A stretch of 64,000 bases of DNA. Source: Dactylosporangium vinaceum (GTDB taxonomy: Bacteria > Actinomycetota > Actinomycetes > Mycobacteriales > Micromonosporaceae). Both the position numbers and the translations under genes were made by a program. This document shows positions 15,838-22,924 of this stretch, piece by piece (position 1 is the stretch's first letter; each line of letters begins with the position of its first letter). Below the pieces are notes generated by a model. The model searched no databases and had not been told where the DNA came from. It saw only the letters and a program-made list of their open reading frames with translations. The stretch covers positions 5,146,001 to 5,210,000 of the forward strand of contig NZ_CP061913.1 of NCBI RefSeq assembly GCF_019904175.1, read 5' to 3'.

Positions 15838-16350
15838 TCAGACGAACAGCAGCTGGGCGCCGTCGGTCTGCTCGATGAAGCCGCCGGCGTTGATGATGCC
15901 CTCGACCGATTCGTGAAGATCGCCGGCCGTCAGGCGCATCATGTCCACGGACATCCGGCACGCCCAGAGGTGTCCGCCCGCAGCGGCGATCAGATCGAGC
16001 AGCTCGGGAACGTCGGGCACGCCGACTTCGGCGATCTGGCGGCGCATCATGCGGGTGGCCATCGCGGTCACGCCGGGTACGCCGCCGAGGACCTGGGGCA
16101 TGTGCGTCGCGGTGTTGCCCAGCGGCGTGAAGCGCAGATGCGCCATCCGCGACCGGGTGATGATGTCGAGGCCCCAGAAGGTGAAGAACAGGTGGGTCTC
16201 CACCCCCTCACCGAGCGCGCCGTTGGCCAGGATCAGGCCCGGGTAGGCCATGTCGAGGTCGCCCTTGGAGCAGATGATGGCGAGCTTGCGCCCGGCGCCG
16301 GGCCCGTCGTCGAAGTCGGGTGTGATCGCCGGTGCGGCATCGGTGGTCAT
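15838..16350 (-). CDS. DsrE2-family sulfur carrier protein
   Basis: A 170-residue protein of the DsrE/DsrF/DrsH-like family. It begins its fold with KLAIICSKGDLDMAYPGLILANGALGEGVE and ends GIINAGGFIEQTDGAQLLFV. Two cysteines sit at family positions, Cys27 (IICSKG) and Cys131 (LWACRMS); these proteins carry sulfane sulfur as a persulfide. It lies 13 bp after the DsrC-like gene and downstream of sulfide:quinone reductase, a context suggesting that sulfane sulfur from SQR is passed to DsrE2 and DsrC. Confidence 0.88.
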   Translation of the reverse strand: MTTDAAPAITPDFDDGPGAGRKLAIICSKGDLDMAYPGLILANGALGEGVETHLFFTFWGLDIITRSRMAHLRFTPLGNTATHMPQVLGGVPGVTAMATRMMRRQIAEVGVPDVPELLDLIAAAGGHLWACRMSVDMMRLTAGDLHESVEGIINAGGFIEQTDGAQLLFV

Positions 16351-16363
16351 GGCGAGGCTCCCT

Positions 16364-16678
16364 TCACACGCAGCCGCGCGGCTTGGGCAGGCCGGCGATG
16401 TAGGCCATCTTCTTGGCCGGCTTCTTCGGGAACAGCCGGAACAGCTCCTTCGTCGGTATGCCACCGGCGACGGTGACCCGGCGCAGGGTCGCTGTCTCAC
16501 CGCCGGCCGCATAGTCGGCGCGCAGGAAGCGGATGACCTTCCAGTGCGCGTCGGTCAGGTCGATACCGATTCGCTCGGCGAGCTGCTGGGCCAGGTCCGG
16601 GCTCCACTCGTCGTAGACGGTCAGGAACCCCTCGGCGTCGACGTGGACGCTGAACCCGGCGATGGTCGTGGCCGGCAT
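16364..16678 (-). CDS. DsrC/TusE-family sulfur relay protein, single cysteine
   Basis: A 104-residue protein with the family's diagnostic end GLPKPRGCV; Cys103 is the penultimate, sulfur-binding residue (usual motif KPTGC). The second cysteine of dissimilatory DsrC, 10-11 residues upstream, is absent (MAYIAGL there). It is thus TusE-like: able to carry sulfur but not to form the DsrC trisulfide or internal disulfide. HWKVIRFLRADY and PTKELFRLFP are conserved. It lies 6 bp after sqr and 13 bp before the DsrE2 gene. Confidence 0.9.
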   Translation of the reverse strand: MPATTIAGFSVHVDAEGFLTVYDEWSPDLAQQLAERIGIDLTDAHWKVIRFLRADYAAGGETATLRRVTVAGGIPTKELFRLFPKKPAKKMAYIAGLPKPRGCV

Positions 16679-16684
16679 GGCGGG

Positions 16685-17926
16685 TCACTCCTCGGCGATG
16701 GGAAGGTGTTTGCCGGCCATCGACATGTGCGCCGGCAGCGGAACTGGACGGCCCGGCAGCAGCATGTGCCAGTACGCCCAGCGGAACGCGAGCTTGCCCC
16801 AGTGGTTGACCGCGGACTCCCGCAGCAGCCGGAACGGGCCGGCTCCGGGCAGCGGATACATGCCCGGCAGCGGCTCGGTGTCGTAGTTGAAGTCGATGAG
16901 CAGTGCCTTGCCGGCGCCGGACTCGACGAAGCAGTTGGCGTGCCCGTCGAACGACCCTGGCATCGGCCGGCCCGCCGCGTGCTCGACGAAGTTGTCGGCG
17001 AAGACGTCGACGGCGAAGTGCGCCACAGACCCCGCCTTGGAGGTGGGAATGTCGTTGGCGTCGCCGATGGCGAAGATCGCGTCGTCGGCCTTGGCCAGCA
17101 GCGTGTGCCGGTCCACCGGGACCAGGTTGAGCTCGTCGCCGAGCCCGGAGCGGGCCACGTAGTCGGCGCCCATGTTGAGCGGCACGGTGACCAGCAGGTC
17201 GAACGGGATCTCCCGCTCGTCGTACGAGATCAGGGAGGTGCCCTCGACCCGCTCGACCAGGAAGTCGGGCTCGACCACGATGTCGCGCGCCGACAGCATC
17301 GACTGCAGCCGCGCGGTCGCGACGGGTTTGGTGAAGGCCCCCGGCAGCGGCGTGGCGTATGTCAGCTCGGTGCGCTCCCGCAGGCCGCGGCGGCGCAGAT
17401 GGTCGTCGGCGAGGAATGCGAACTCGAGCGGCGCGACCGGGCACTTGATCGGCGTGTCGGTGATGTGCACGACCAGCCGGCCGCCGTCGAACGCCCGCAT
17501 GGCTCCGGCGAGCGCCTGGGCCCCTTCGAACGTGTAGAAGTCGAAGATCCGCTTGCGCCACTGCCCGCCGTCGAGCAGCCCGGGCGTCCGGTCGGGTCGG
17601 GGCGTCACCCCGGTCGCGATGACCAGGTAGTCGTACGGCAGCGACCGGCCGTCCGTCAGCCGCACCCGGTGCTCGCCAGGCACGACGCGCTCCACCTCGC
17701 CGCCGACGCGCTCGACGCCGGCGCCGATCAGCGGTGCGATCGGCCGGACCACCTGATCCGGTGTATATCGGCCGAACGGCAGGAACAGGTACCCCGGCTG
17801 GTAGTGGTGGTACTCCCCGGCCTCGACCACCGTGATCTGCCACTCGTGGCGGGGCATCCGGCGCCGCAGCCGGTTGACCACCATCGTGCCGGCGGTTCCG
17901 GCACCCAGGACGAGGAGCCGACGCAT
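16685..17926 (-). CDS. sqr: Sulfide:quinone oxidoreductase-like flavoprotein
   Basis: A 413-residue FAD-dependent oxidoreductase of the SQR family. The FAD loop is VLGAGTAGTMVV (residues 6-17), YLVIATGVTPRP is at about 100-111, and the second FAD contact is IFAIGDAND (284-292). The redox cysteines of SQR are present at Cys162 (IKCPVAP) and Cys332 (ANCFVES). The C-terminal amphipathic part (NHWGKLAFRWAYWHMLLPG) would bind the membrane near quinone. It oxidises sulfide to sulfane sulfur and passes electrons to quinone. ATG 17926 follows GGGAGGCAGG. Two DosR-like boxes lie upstream. Confidence 0.88.
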   Translation of the reverse strand: MRRLLVLGAGTAGTMVVNRLRRRMPRHEWQITVVEAGEYHHYQPGYLFLPFGRYTPDQVVRPIAPLIGAGVERVGGEVERVVPGEHRVRLTDGRSLPYDYLVIATGVTPRPDRTPGLLDGGQWRKRIFDFYTFEGAQALAGAMRAFDGGRLVVHITDTPIKCPVAPLEFAFLADDHLRRRGLRERTELTYATPLPGAFTKPVATARLQSMLSARDIVVEPDFLVERVEGTSLISYDEREIPFDLLVTVPLNMGADYVARSGLGDELNLVPVDRHTLLAKADDAIFAIGDANDIPTSKAGSVAHFAVDVFADNFVEHAAGRPMPGSFDGHANCFVESGAGKALLIDFNYDTEPLPGMYPLPGAGPFRLLRESAVNHWGKLAFRWAYWHMLLPGRPVPLPAHMSMAGKHLPIAEE

Positions 17927-17988
17927 GGCACCTGCCTCCCTCCGCTCGATCCTGCGGCCACCGTATGGCGGCGCGTGACAGGCCGCGT

Positions 17989-18024
17989 AGGCCCGAGGTC
18001 CCGGCCGGGTGGGACATGGGACCC
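17989..18024 (-). promoter_or_regulatory. Tandem DosR/OsdR-like boxes upstream of sqr operon
   Basis: Two 14-mers, 17989-18002 (minus strand GGGACCTCGGGCCT) and 18011-18024 (GGGACATGGGACCC on the plus strand). Their centres are 22 bp apart, about two helical turns. The nearer box is 62 bp upstream of the sqr start codon. They also overlap the end region of the USP gene that stops at 18085 but do not enter it. Confidence 0.65.
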
Positions 18025-18084
18025 GCAGGCGGCGACGCTGTGTGACACCGCCCTCGTGCGCCCGCCCGGCGGCCCGGGGACGGA

Positions 18085-18933
18085 TCAGCCGCCGAGCCGA
18101 TGCGGTGTCAGCACGGCCACCGGGCACGGGCTCAGGTGCAGGGCGTAGCGGACGACCGAGCCGAGGGCCGGCCGCGCGGCACCGGTGTGCGACCGGGCGC
18201 CGAGCACGAGCATCGACGCCCCCGCCGCCTCGTGCGTGAGCTGCTCGCCGGTGTGCGCGGCGAGCACGGCGCGGTGCTCGACCGGCACGTCGGGGTACTT
18301 CGCGGCCCAGCCGGCCAGCGCCTCGGCCAGCACCCGGTAGGCGTCGCCGCGGGCCACCGACACGTCGTAGCCGAACGGGTCGACGCCGGACAGCGCGACG
18401 TCGGCGACGCCCGGCCAGGCGTACATCGCCACCAGCGGGACACCGCGCAGGGCCGCCTCCTCGAATGCGAACGCCGCGGCCTCGGGCGCCAGGTACGAGC
18501 CGTCGACGCCCAGGACGACCGGTCCGCCGGGGGGGCGGACCACCGGTGCGACGACGACCGGCGCGTCCGCATGGGCGGCGATCCGCTCGGTCGGTCCGGT
18601 CGGGCCGTCGGTGCCGAGCACCACCATCGCCGCACCGTGCGACCGGGTGATCAGCGCACTGCCCAGCTCCGCGCCGGTGAGCTCCGTCCGGACCGGTACC
18701 TCTGGATGGGACGCCCGCAGTGCCGCCGCGGTCTGCGCCAGCCGGCGCTCGGCGACGTTGCGTGGCACACAACCGGCCGCGCGGCGTACGTCGTCGGGCT
18801 CCGGGCCGTAGACGGCCAGCAGGTCGAGCGGGCGGCGGCGCAGGACCGCCTCCACGAGCGCCAGCCGGACCGCGGCACCCGCCGCGCAAGCGCTGTCGAC
18901 GGCGGCGACGATGGTTCCATCGATGTGCTGCAT
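18085..18933 (-). CDS. Universal stress protein, two tandem UspA domains
   Basis: A 282-residue protein with two UspA domains (about 5-140 and 145-282). In the first, the ATP motif is poor (VVLGTDGPTGPTER); in the second it is better kept (LVLGARSHTGAARPALGSVV). It starts IDGTIVAAVDSACAAGAAVRLALVEAVL, the usual first beta strand and helix. It precedes the sqr operon on the same strand by 158 bp and has its own pair of DosR-like boxes upstream. Confidence 0.88.
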   Translation of the reverse strand: MQHIDGTIVAAVDSACAAGAAVRLALVEAVLRRRPLDLLAVYGPEPDDVRRAAGCVPRNVAERRLAQTAAALRASHPEVPVRTELTGAELGSALITRSHGAAMVVLGTDGPTGPTERIAAHADAPVVVAPVVRPPGGPVVLGVDGSYLAPEAAAFAFEEAALRGVPLVAMYAWPGVADVALSGVDPFGYDVSVARGDAYRVLAEALAGWAAKYPDVPVEHRAVLAAHTGEQLTHEAAGASMLVLGARSHTGAARPALGSVVRYALHLSPCPVAVLTPHRLGG

Positions 18934-18993
18934 CGGGCACCTCCTCGGGCGGGCCTACCGTTCAACTCTGCCCTCGCGGCGGCCGCTCGGACC

Positions 18994-19030
18994 GGGCCGA
19001 ACGTCGTGGCCGGGACGCATCGCAGGTCCC
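18994..19030 (-). promoter_or_regulatory. Tandem DosR/OsdR-like boxes upstream of USP gene
   Basis: Minus-strand 14-mers ACGACGTTCGGCCC (18994-19007) and GGGACCTGCGATGC (19017-19030), centres 23 bp apart; the nearer one is 60 bp before the start at 18933. Each keeps one strong half-site and one weak one. They occupy much of the 389-bp gap 18934-19322; beyond these boxes and the one at 19231 I see no gene in that gap. Confidence 0.5.
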
Positions 19031-19230
19031 TTCTCGACGGGACCGACGGCCTGGCCCGGCGGCGATCCGCCGCGCGAGGGTGGCGACGGTACTTCGGTGA
19101 AGCGGCCTCCCGGCCACCACACGCGGCACCACCACGATGCCGGGCGGCAACGCCGGCTGACATAACGACGTGGCCCGCGCCCTGACGGCGCGGGCCTACG
19201 CCGTCGCCGTCCGGATGCACCGCAAGGGTC

Positions 19231-19244
19231 GGGACGTTCGACTC
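19231..19244 (+). promoter_or_regulatory. DosR/OsdR-like box upstream of Acg gene
   Basis: GGGACGTTCGACTC, 78 bp upstream of ATG 19323. The first ten bases are identical to the box before pntAA at 21497. Confidence 0.55.
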
Positions 19245-19322
19245 TCAACGGCCCGATGCGTGATCGATAGCGTCGGCTGTGCAAGGTCCGCCGAAGTCGC
19301 TGCCGTGAAGAAGGAGAGCGCT

Positions 19323-20282
19323 ATGCACGCCACCCTGCTGCAAGCGGCGTGGGAAGCACGGCTCGCCCCGTCGATCCTCAACACCCAGCCGTGGCGCTGG
19401 CGCAGCGGCGGTGCCCGGCTCGAGCTGCACGCCAACCCCGCCCGCCAGCTGCTGCACATCGATCCGCGCGGACGTCTGATGATCCTCAGCTGTGGCGCCG
19501 TGCTCCACCACGCCCGGGTGGCGCTCGACGCCCTCGGGTACGAGCCGGTGGTCGAGCGGTGGCCCGACTCCGGCCGGCCGATGCTGCTCGCCCACGTCGG
19601 CGCCGGCCCGGAGCGCCCCGCGGGGCGCGAGAGCGTGATGGCGTACCGCAGCCTGCGCCTGCGCCGCACCGACCGGCGGCCTTTCCGGGCCGGCGCCCGG
19701 GTCCCGTTCGACACCTTCGCCTGGCTGCGCTCGGCCGCCGAGCAGGAGGGAGCGCACCTGTACGTCCTGCGGGAGCAGGACATGGAGTTCCTCCGATATG
19801 CCGCCCGGGGCGCCCACGCGGTCGGCGCCCATGACCTGCGCTCCGTGGCCGAGGTGCGGCGCTGGACGAGCCGGGACCCTGCGGCCGGCGACGGGGTGCC
19901 GCCGGGCACCGTCGTGCCCGAGGTCGACCGGCCGGTCCCGGTGCGCGACTTCGGCCTCGGCGCCGCGGCGGCCCTGGACCCCGGCGACGGCGACGACACC
20001 GGCGCCGAGTTCCTCGTGGTGGCCACCGAGCACGACAACCGATGGGACTGGCTGAGCGCGGGGGAGGCCACAAGTGCTGTCTGGCTGGCCGCGACCGCGC
20101 ACGGCCTGGCCGTCTCCCCGATGAGTGAGGTGGTGGAGGTACCGGGGGCCCGGACGCTGATCCGCAGCCTGCTGCCGGTGCCCGGCCAGCCCCAACTGGT
20201 GCTGCGCGTCGGCGTGCCCCAGTCACCGGCACCGCAGGCGAGTCCGCGGCGGCCGGCGGCCGGGATCGTCGCGGAGACCTGA
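19323..20282 (+). CDS. Acg-family nitroreductase-like protein (full length)
   Basis: A 319-residue member of the Acg family. The N-terminal signature APSILNTQPWRWR is intact near residues 16-28, followed by LMILSCGAVLHHARVAL and the RRTDRRPF motif at about 115. The C-terminal WDWLSAGEATSAVWLAATAHGLAVSP is the family's flavin-pocket lid region. Length is normal for Acg, in contrast to the compact copy at 2629-3363. Known Acg binds FMN but lacks nitroreductase activity. ATG 19323 follows GAAGAAGGAGAG. A DosR-like box lies upstream. Confidence 0.9.
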   Translation: MHATLLQAAWEARLAPSILNTQPWRWRSGGARLELHANPARQLLHIDPRGRLMILSCGAVLHHARVALDALGYEPVVERWPDSGRPMLLAHVGAGPERPAGRESVMAYRSLRLRRTDRRPFRAGARVPFDTFAWLRSAAEQEGAHLYVLREQDMEFLRYAARGAHAVGAHDLRSVAEVRRWTSRDPAAGDGVPPGTVVPEVDRPVPVRDFGLGAAAALDPGDGDDTGAEFLVVATEHDNRWDWLSAGEATSAVWLAATAHGLAVSPMSEVVEVPGARTLIRSLLPVPGQPQLVLRVGVPQSPAPQASPRRPAAGIVAET

Positions 20283-20326
20283 CGATTCCGGTCGCATATG
20301 CGCTGATCGCCGCCGCCGCCGTCCTC

Positions 20327-21745
20327 GTGCTCATCGTGCCGATCGGGGTCTGGCTGCTGCTGCACCGGGGCGGTGCGGGCTCGGCGGGCCCCGCTCCGGT
20401 GGTGTCCTCGCCGTCCGCCGCGGCTTCCGCGTCGGCCGTCCCGTCACCGGCGCAAAGCTCCCGGACGCCGACGCCGACGCCGACGCCGGCCGCGCCGGAC
20501 GGCCGGATCGCCGCCGCGACCCTCAAGAACGCCACGCTCGAGATCCCGGCCTGGCCCGCGGACAACCTGACCGGGCCGTCCGGCCGCATCACGTTCACCG
20601 ACGGGCAGTTCCTGCCGCCGCCGAGCGCCACGCAGCCGGACCGGCAGCGCCTGGCGATGTACGACATCGTCTACGGCGACATCGACCGGGACGGTGCCGG
20701 CGAGACGGTCGCCGCCATCTTCTGCGGCTGGCAGGGCGGCAGCACCCAGATCGTCGCCTTCGACCGCAACGGCGCCGGCGCCATCGTCACCGTCGGGCGG
20801 GTCGTCGCGACGACCGGCGAGATCCGCACGATCGGCTTCGACACGATGCGGGTGCTCGCGGACGGCACGGTACGGGTGACGGTCGGCGATTACCTGCGCT
20901 GCTGCGGCGACGAGACCCCGACGCTGGCGCAGACCCGCGGCTACCGCTGGGACGGCCACGCGTTCGTGCAGGTGAGCGGGCCCACGTCGTTTCCGCTCAA
21001 CCCGGCCGTCACGGAGACCGGCCTGACCGTGGGCGAGCTCGTGCTCGGCCCGGCGAGCAACGGGGTGCGGCACGGCACGCTCACGGTCAGCGTCACCTAC
21101 GCCCGTGGCGTCAAGCCGGCCGCCATCGAGCTGACCTTCTACCGCACCTCCCCGCTGCAGCGCGACGGCTCCGGATGGCCGCCGGTGCGCGACGACGGAT
21201 ACGGGGCGTGGAGTGTCGAGCGCCCCGCGCCGGCGATCGGCGCCACGGCCACCTACACCTTCGCGTTCAGCTCGGCCGCGACGGATGTACCCCAGCCATT
21301 CGATCTCACCGCCCGGGGCATCAGGGCGGACGGCACCGTACTCGCCGAGTCGAACCCGTTCAACGACAACGCCACGGTCACCCGTCCGCACCACTGCGTG
21401 ACCGTTTTCGCCCGCCCGGCCGGCAGTGCCGCCCGGACCGCCGGACCGGGCCGTTGGCCCCTGGCCGGGCGGGCGTCACCACCCCATCGTGGCCTTGGGA
21501 CGTTCGACCGGAGCGGGAGGCGTGATGGCGGCGCAGGGCGAGGCGAGACGGGTCGGCGTGGTCCGCGAGCGCGGCGGCGAGCGGCGGGTCGCGCTCACCC
21601 CGCCCGGCGTGGCCCTGGTGCGCGCCCTCGGTTTCGAGGTGGTCGTGCAGGCCGGCGCCGGATGGGGCGCGTGGCACAGCGACGACGCCTACCGGGCCGA
21701 GGGCGCCGAGATCCTGGACGGGCCGGAGTTCGCCGGCGCCAGTGA
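20327..21745 (+). CDS. Membrane-anchored exported protein with FG-GAP-like repeat; frame runs into pntAA
   Basis: The frame opens near 20282, and GTG 20327 is the first clear start codon. An N-terminal membrane anchor (VLIVPIGVWLLL) and a Ser/Pro/Thr linker with four TP pairs lead to a globular exported part (about residues 55-350). This contains YGDIDRDGAGETVAAIFCGWQGG, a calcium-binding FG-GAP/VCBS-like loop. Good coding character ends near NPFNDNATVT (about 21380). From there the frame stays open as Arg-rich sequence to 21745, 221 bp inside pntAA. The native stop seems lost, perhaps by a one-base shift (a TGA in another frame is at 21401-21403). True end uncertain; function unknown. Confidence 0.6.
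   Translation: MLIVPIGVWLLLHRGGAGSAGPAPVVSSPSAAASASAVPSPAQSSRTPTPTPTPAAPDGRIAAATLKNATLEIPAWPADNLTGPSGRITFTDGQFLPPPSATQPDRQRLAMYDIVYGDIDRDGAGETVAAIFCGWQGGSTQIVAFDRNGAGAIVTVGRVVATTGEIRTIGFDTMRVLADGTVRVTVGDYLRCCGDETPTLAQTRGYRWDGHAFVQVSGPTSFPLNPAVTETGLTVGELVLGPASNGVRHGTLTVSVTYARGVKPAAIELTFYRTSPLQRDGSGWPPVRDDGYGAWSVERPAPAIGATATYTFAFSSAATDVPQPFDLTARGIRADGTVLAESNPFNDNATVTRPHHCVTVFARPAGSAARTAGPGRWPLAGRASPPHRGLGTFDRSGRRDGGAGRGETGRRGPRARRRAAGRAHPARRGPGARPRFRGGRAGRRRMGRVAQRRRLPGRGRRDPGRAGVRRRQ
21497..21510 (+). promoter_or_regulatory. DosR/OsdR-like box just before pntAA
   Basis: GGGACGTTCGACCG ends 14 bp before the pntAA ATG. This is much closer to the start codon than the other boxes, so its mode of action would differ unless a downstream start is used. 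Confidence 0.4.
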
Positions 21746-22637
21746 CATCCTGGTGTGCGTCGCGCCGCCCGATCCGGGGGTACTGCGCCCCCGCTCGACT
21801 GTCGTCGGGCTGCTGGGGGCCGAGCGCCACGGCGCCTTCGCCGACGCCTGCGCCGGGCTGCACGTCACCGCGCTCAGCCTCGACCGGCTGCCCCGCACGC
21901 TGAGCCGGGCCCAGCCCATGGACGCGCTCACCTCGCAGGCCGCGATCGCGGGCTACCGGGCCGCGCTGCTGGCCGCCGGGACCTTCGGCGGATACTTCCC
22001 GATGCTGATGACCGCCGCCGGCACCGTCAAGCCGGCGACCGTGCTCGTGCTCGGCACGGGTGTGGCCGGGCTGGCCGCGATCGGCACGGCCCGGCGCATC
22101 GGGGCCGCCGTCACCGGCTACGACATCCGGCCGGAGGCCGCCGACGAGGTCCGCTCCCTGGGCGCCCGGTTCCTCGACGTCGCCGGGCCCGGGCACGGCT
22201 CCAGCGAGGGCGGCTACGCGCGGGCCCTCACCGCCGGCGAGGCGGACGCGCAGCGCGGCGCACTGCAGGAGCGCATCGCCGGCTTCGACGTCATCATCAC
22301 CACCGCCCGGGTTCCCGGGCGTACGCCGCCGCTGCTCGTCACCGCTGACGCGGTGAAGGCGATGCGGCCCGGCTCGGTCGTCGTGGACGCCGCCGCGGGC
22401 GACGACGGCGGCAACGTCGAAGGCTCGGTGGCGGGCCGCACGGTCGTGACCGCCGAGGGTGTCACCGTGATCGGCGCGGCGAACCCGGCCTCGGACATGG
22501 CACCGGCCGCGTCCGCGCTGTACTGCCGCAACATCACGGCCGTGCTGGAGCTGCTCGCCGGCCCGGCCGGCCCCGATCGCGACGACGAGATCATCGCCGC
22601 GATCGCCGTGACACGTCCGGAAGGAGAGAGCCGATGA
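21525..22637 (+). CDS. pntAA: NAD(P) transhydrogenase subunit alpha part 1
   Basis: A 370-residue NAD(H)-binding subunit (domain dI) of the proton-pumping transhydrogenase. The N-terminal RRVGVVRERGGERRVALTPPGVALVRALGFEVVV is typical. The Rossmann loop VLVLGTGVAGLAAIGTARRIGA is near residue 170, followed by YDIRPEAADEVRSLGA. ATG 21525 follows GGGAGG. It overlaps pntAB by 4 bp (ATGA). With PntAB and PntB it couples hydride transfer between NADH and NADP+ to proton flow, balancing NADPH under low oxygen. Confidence 0.93.
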   Translation: MAAQGEARRVGVVRERGGERRVALTPPGVALVRALGFEVVVQAGAGWGAWHSDDAYRAEGAEILDGPEFAGASDILVCVAPPDPGVLRPRSTVVGLLGAERHGAFADACAGLHVTALSLDRLPRTLSRAQPMDALTSQAAIAGYRAALLAAGTFGGYFPMLMTAAGTVKPATVLVLGTGVAGLAAIGTARRIGAAVTGYDIRPEAADEVRSLGARFLDVAGPGHGSSEGGYARALTAGEADAQRGALQERIAGFDVIITTARVPGRTPPLLVTADAVKAMRPGSVVVDAAAGDDGGNVEGSVAGRTVVTAEGVTVIGAANPASDMAPAASALYCRNITAVLELLAGPAGPDRDDEIIAAIAVTRPEGESR

Positions 22638-22924
22638 GCGATGACCTGATGTTCGCGGTCACCGTGTTCGTCCTCGGTGCGCTTGTCGGGTTCGAGGTCA
22701 TCAGCAAGGTGCCGGCGACCCTGCACACCCCGCTGATGTCCGGCACCAACGCCATCCACGGCGTCGTCCTGGCCGGCGCGATCCGGCTGGCCGCCGACGC
22801 CGACGGACCGCTCGGCTACGGGCTGGCCTTCACGGCCGTGGCCTTCGCCGCCGCCAACGTCGTGGGCGGCTACGTCGTCACCGACCGGATGCTGCGGATG
22901 TTCCGCCCGCGGCGGCCGTCATGA
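22634..22924 (+). CDS. pntAB: NAD(P) transhydrogenase subunit alpha part 2
   Basis: A 96-residue membrane subunit with three hydrophobic segments (LMFAVTVFVLGALVGFEVIS, TNAIHGVVLAGAIRL and YGLAFTAVAFAAANVVGGYVV). LHTPLMSGTNAIHGVV is the highly conserved loop of this subunit. It overlaps both neighbours by ATGA. It forms part of the proton channel with PntB. Confidence 0.93.
   Translation: MSDDLMFAVTVFVLGALVGFEVISKVPATLHTPLMSGTNAIHGVVLAGAIRLAADADGPLGYGLAFTAVAFAAANVVGGYVVTDRMLRMFRPRRPS

Noticed and set aside
20465..20495. Short tandem repeat of GACGCC units
   Set aside because: It encodes the Thr-Pro linker of the exported protein (TPTPTPTP), so it is explained by protein composition.
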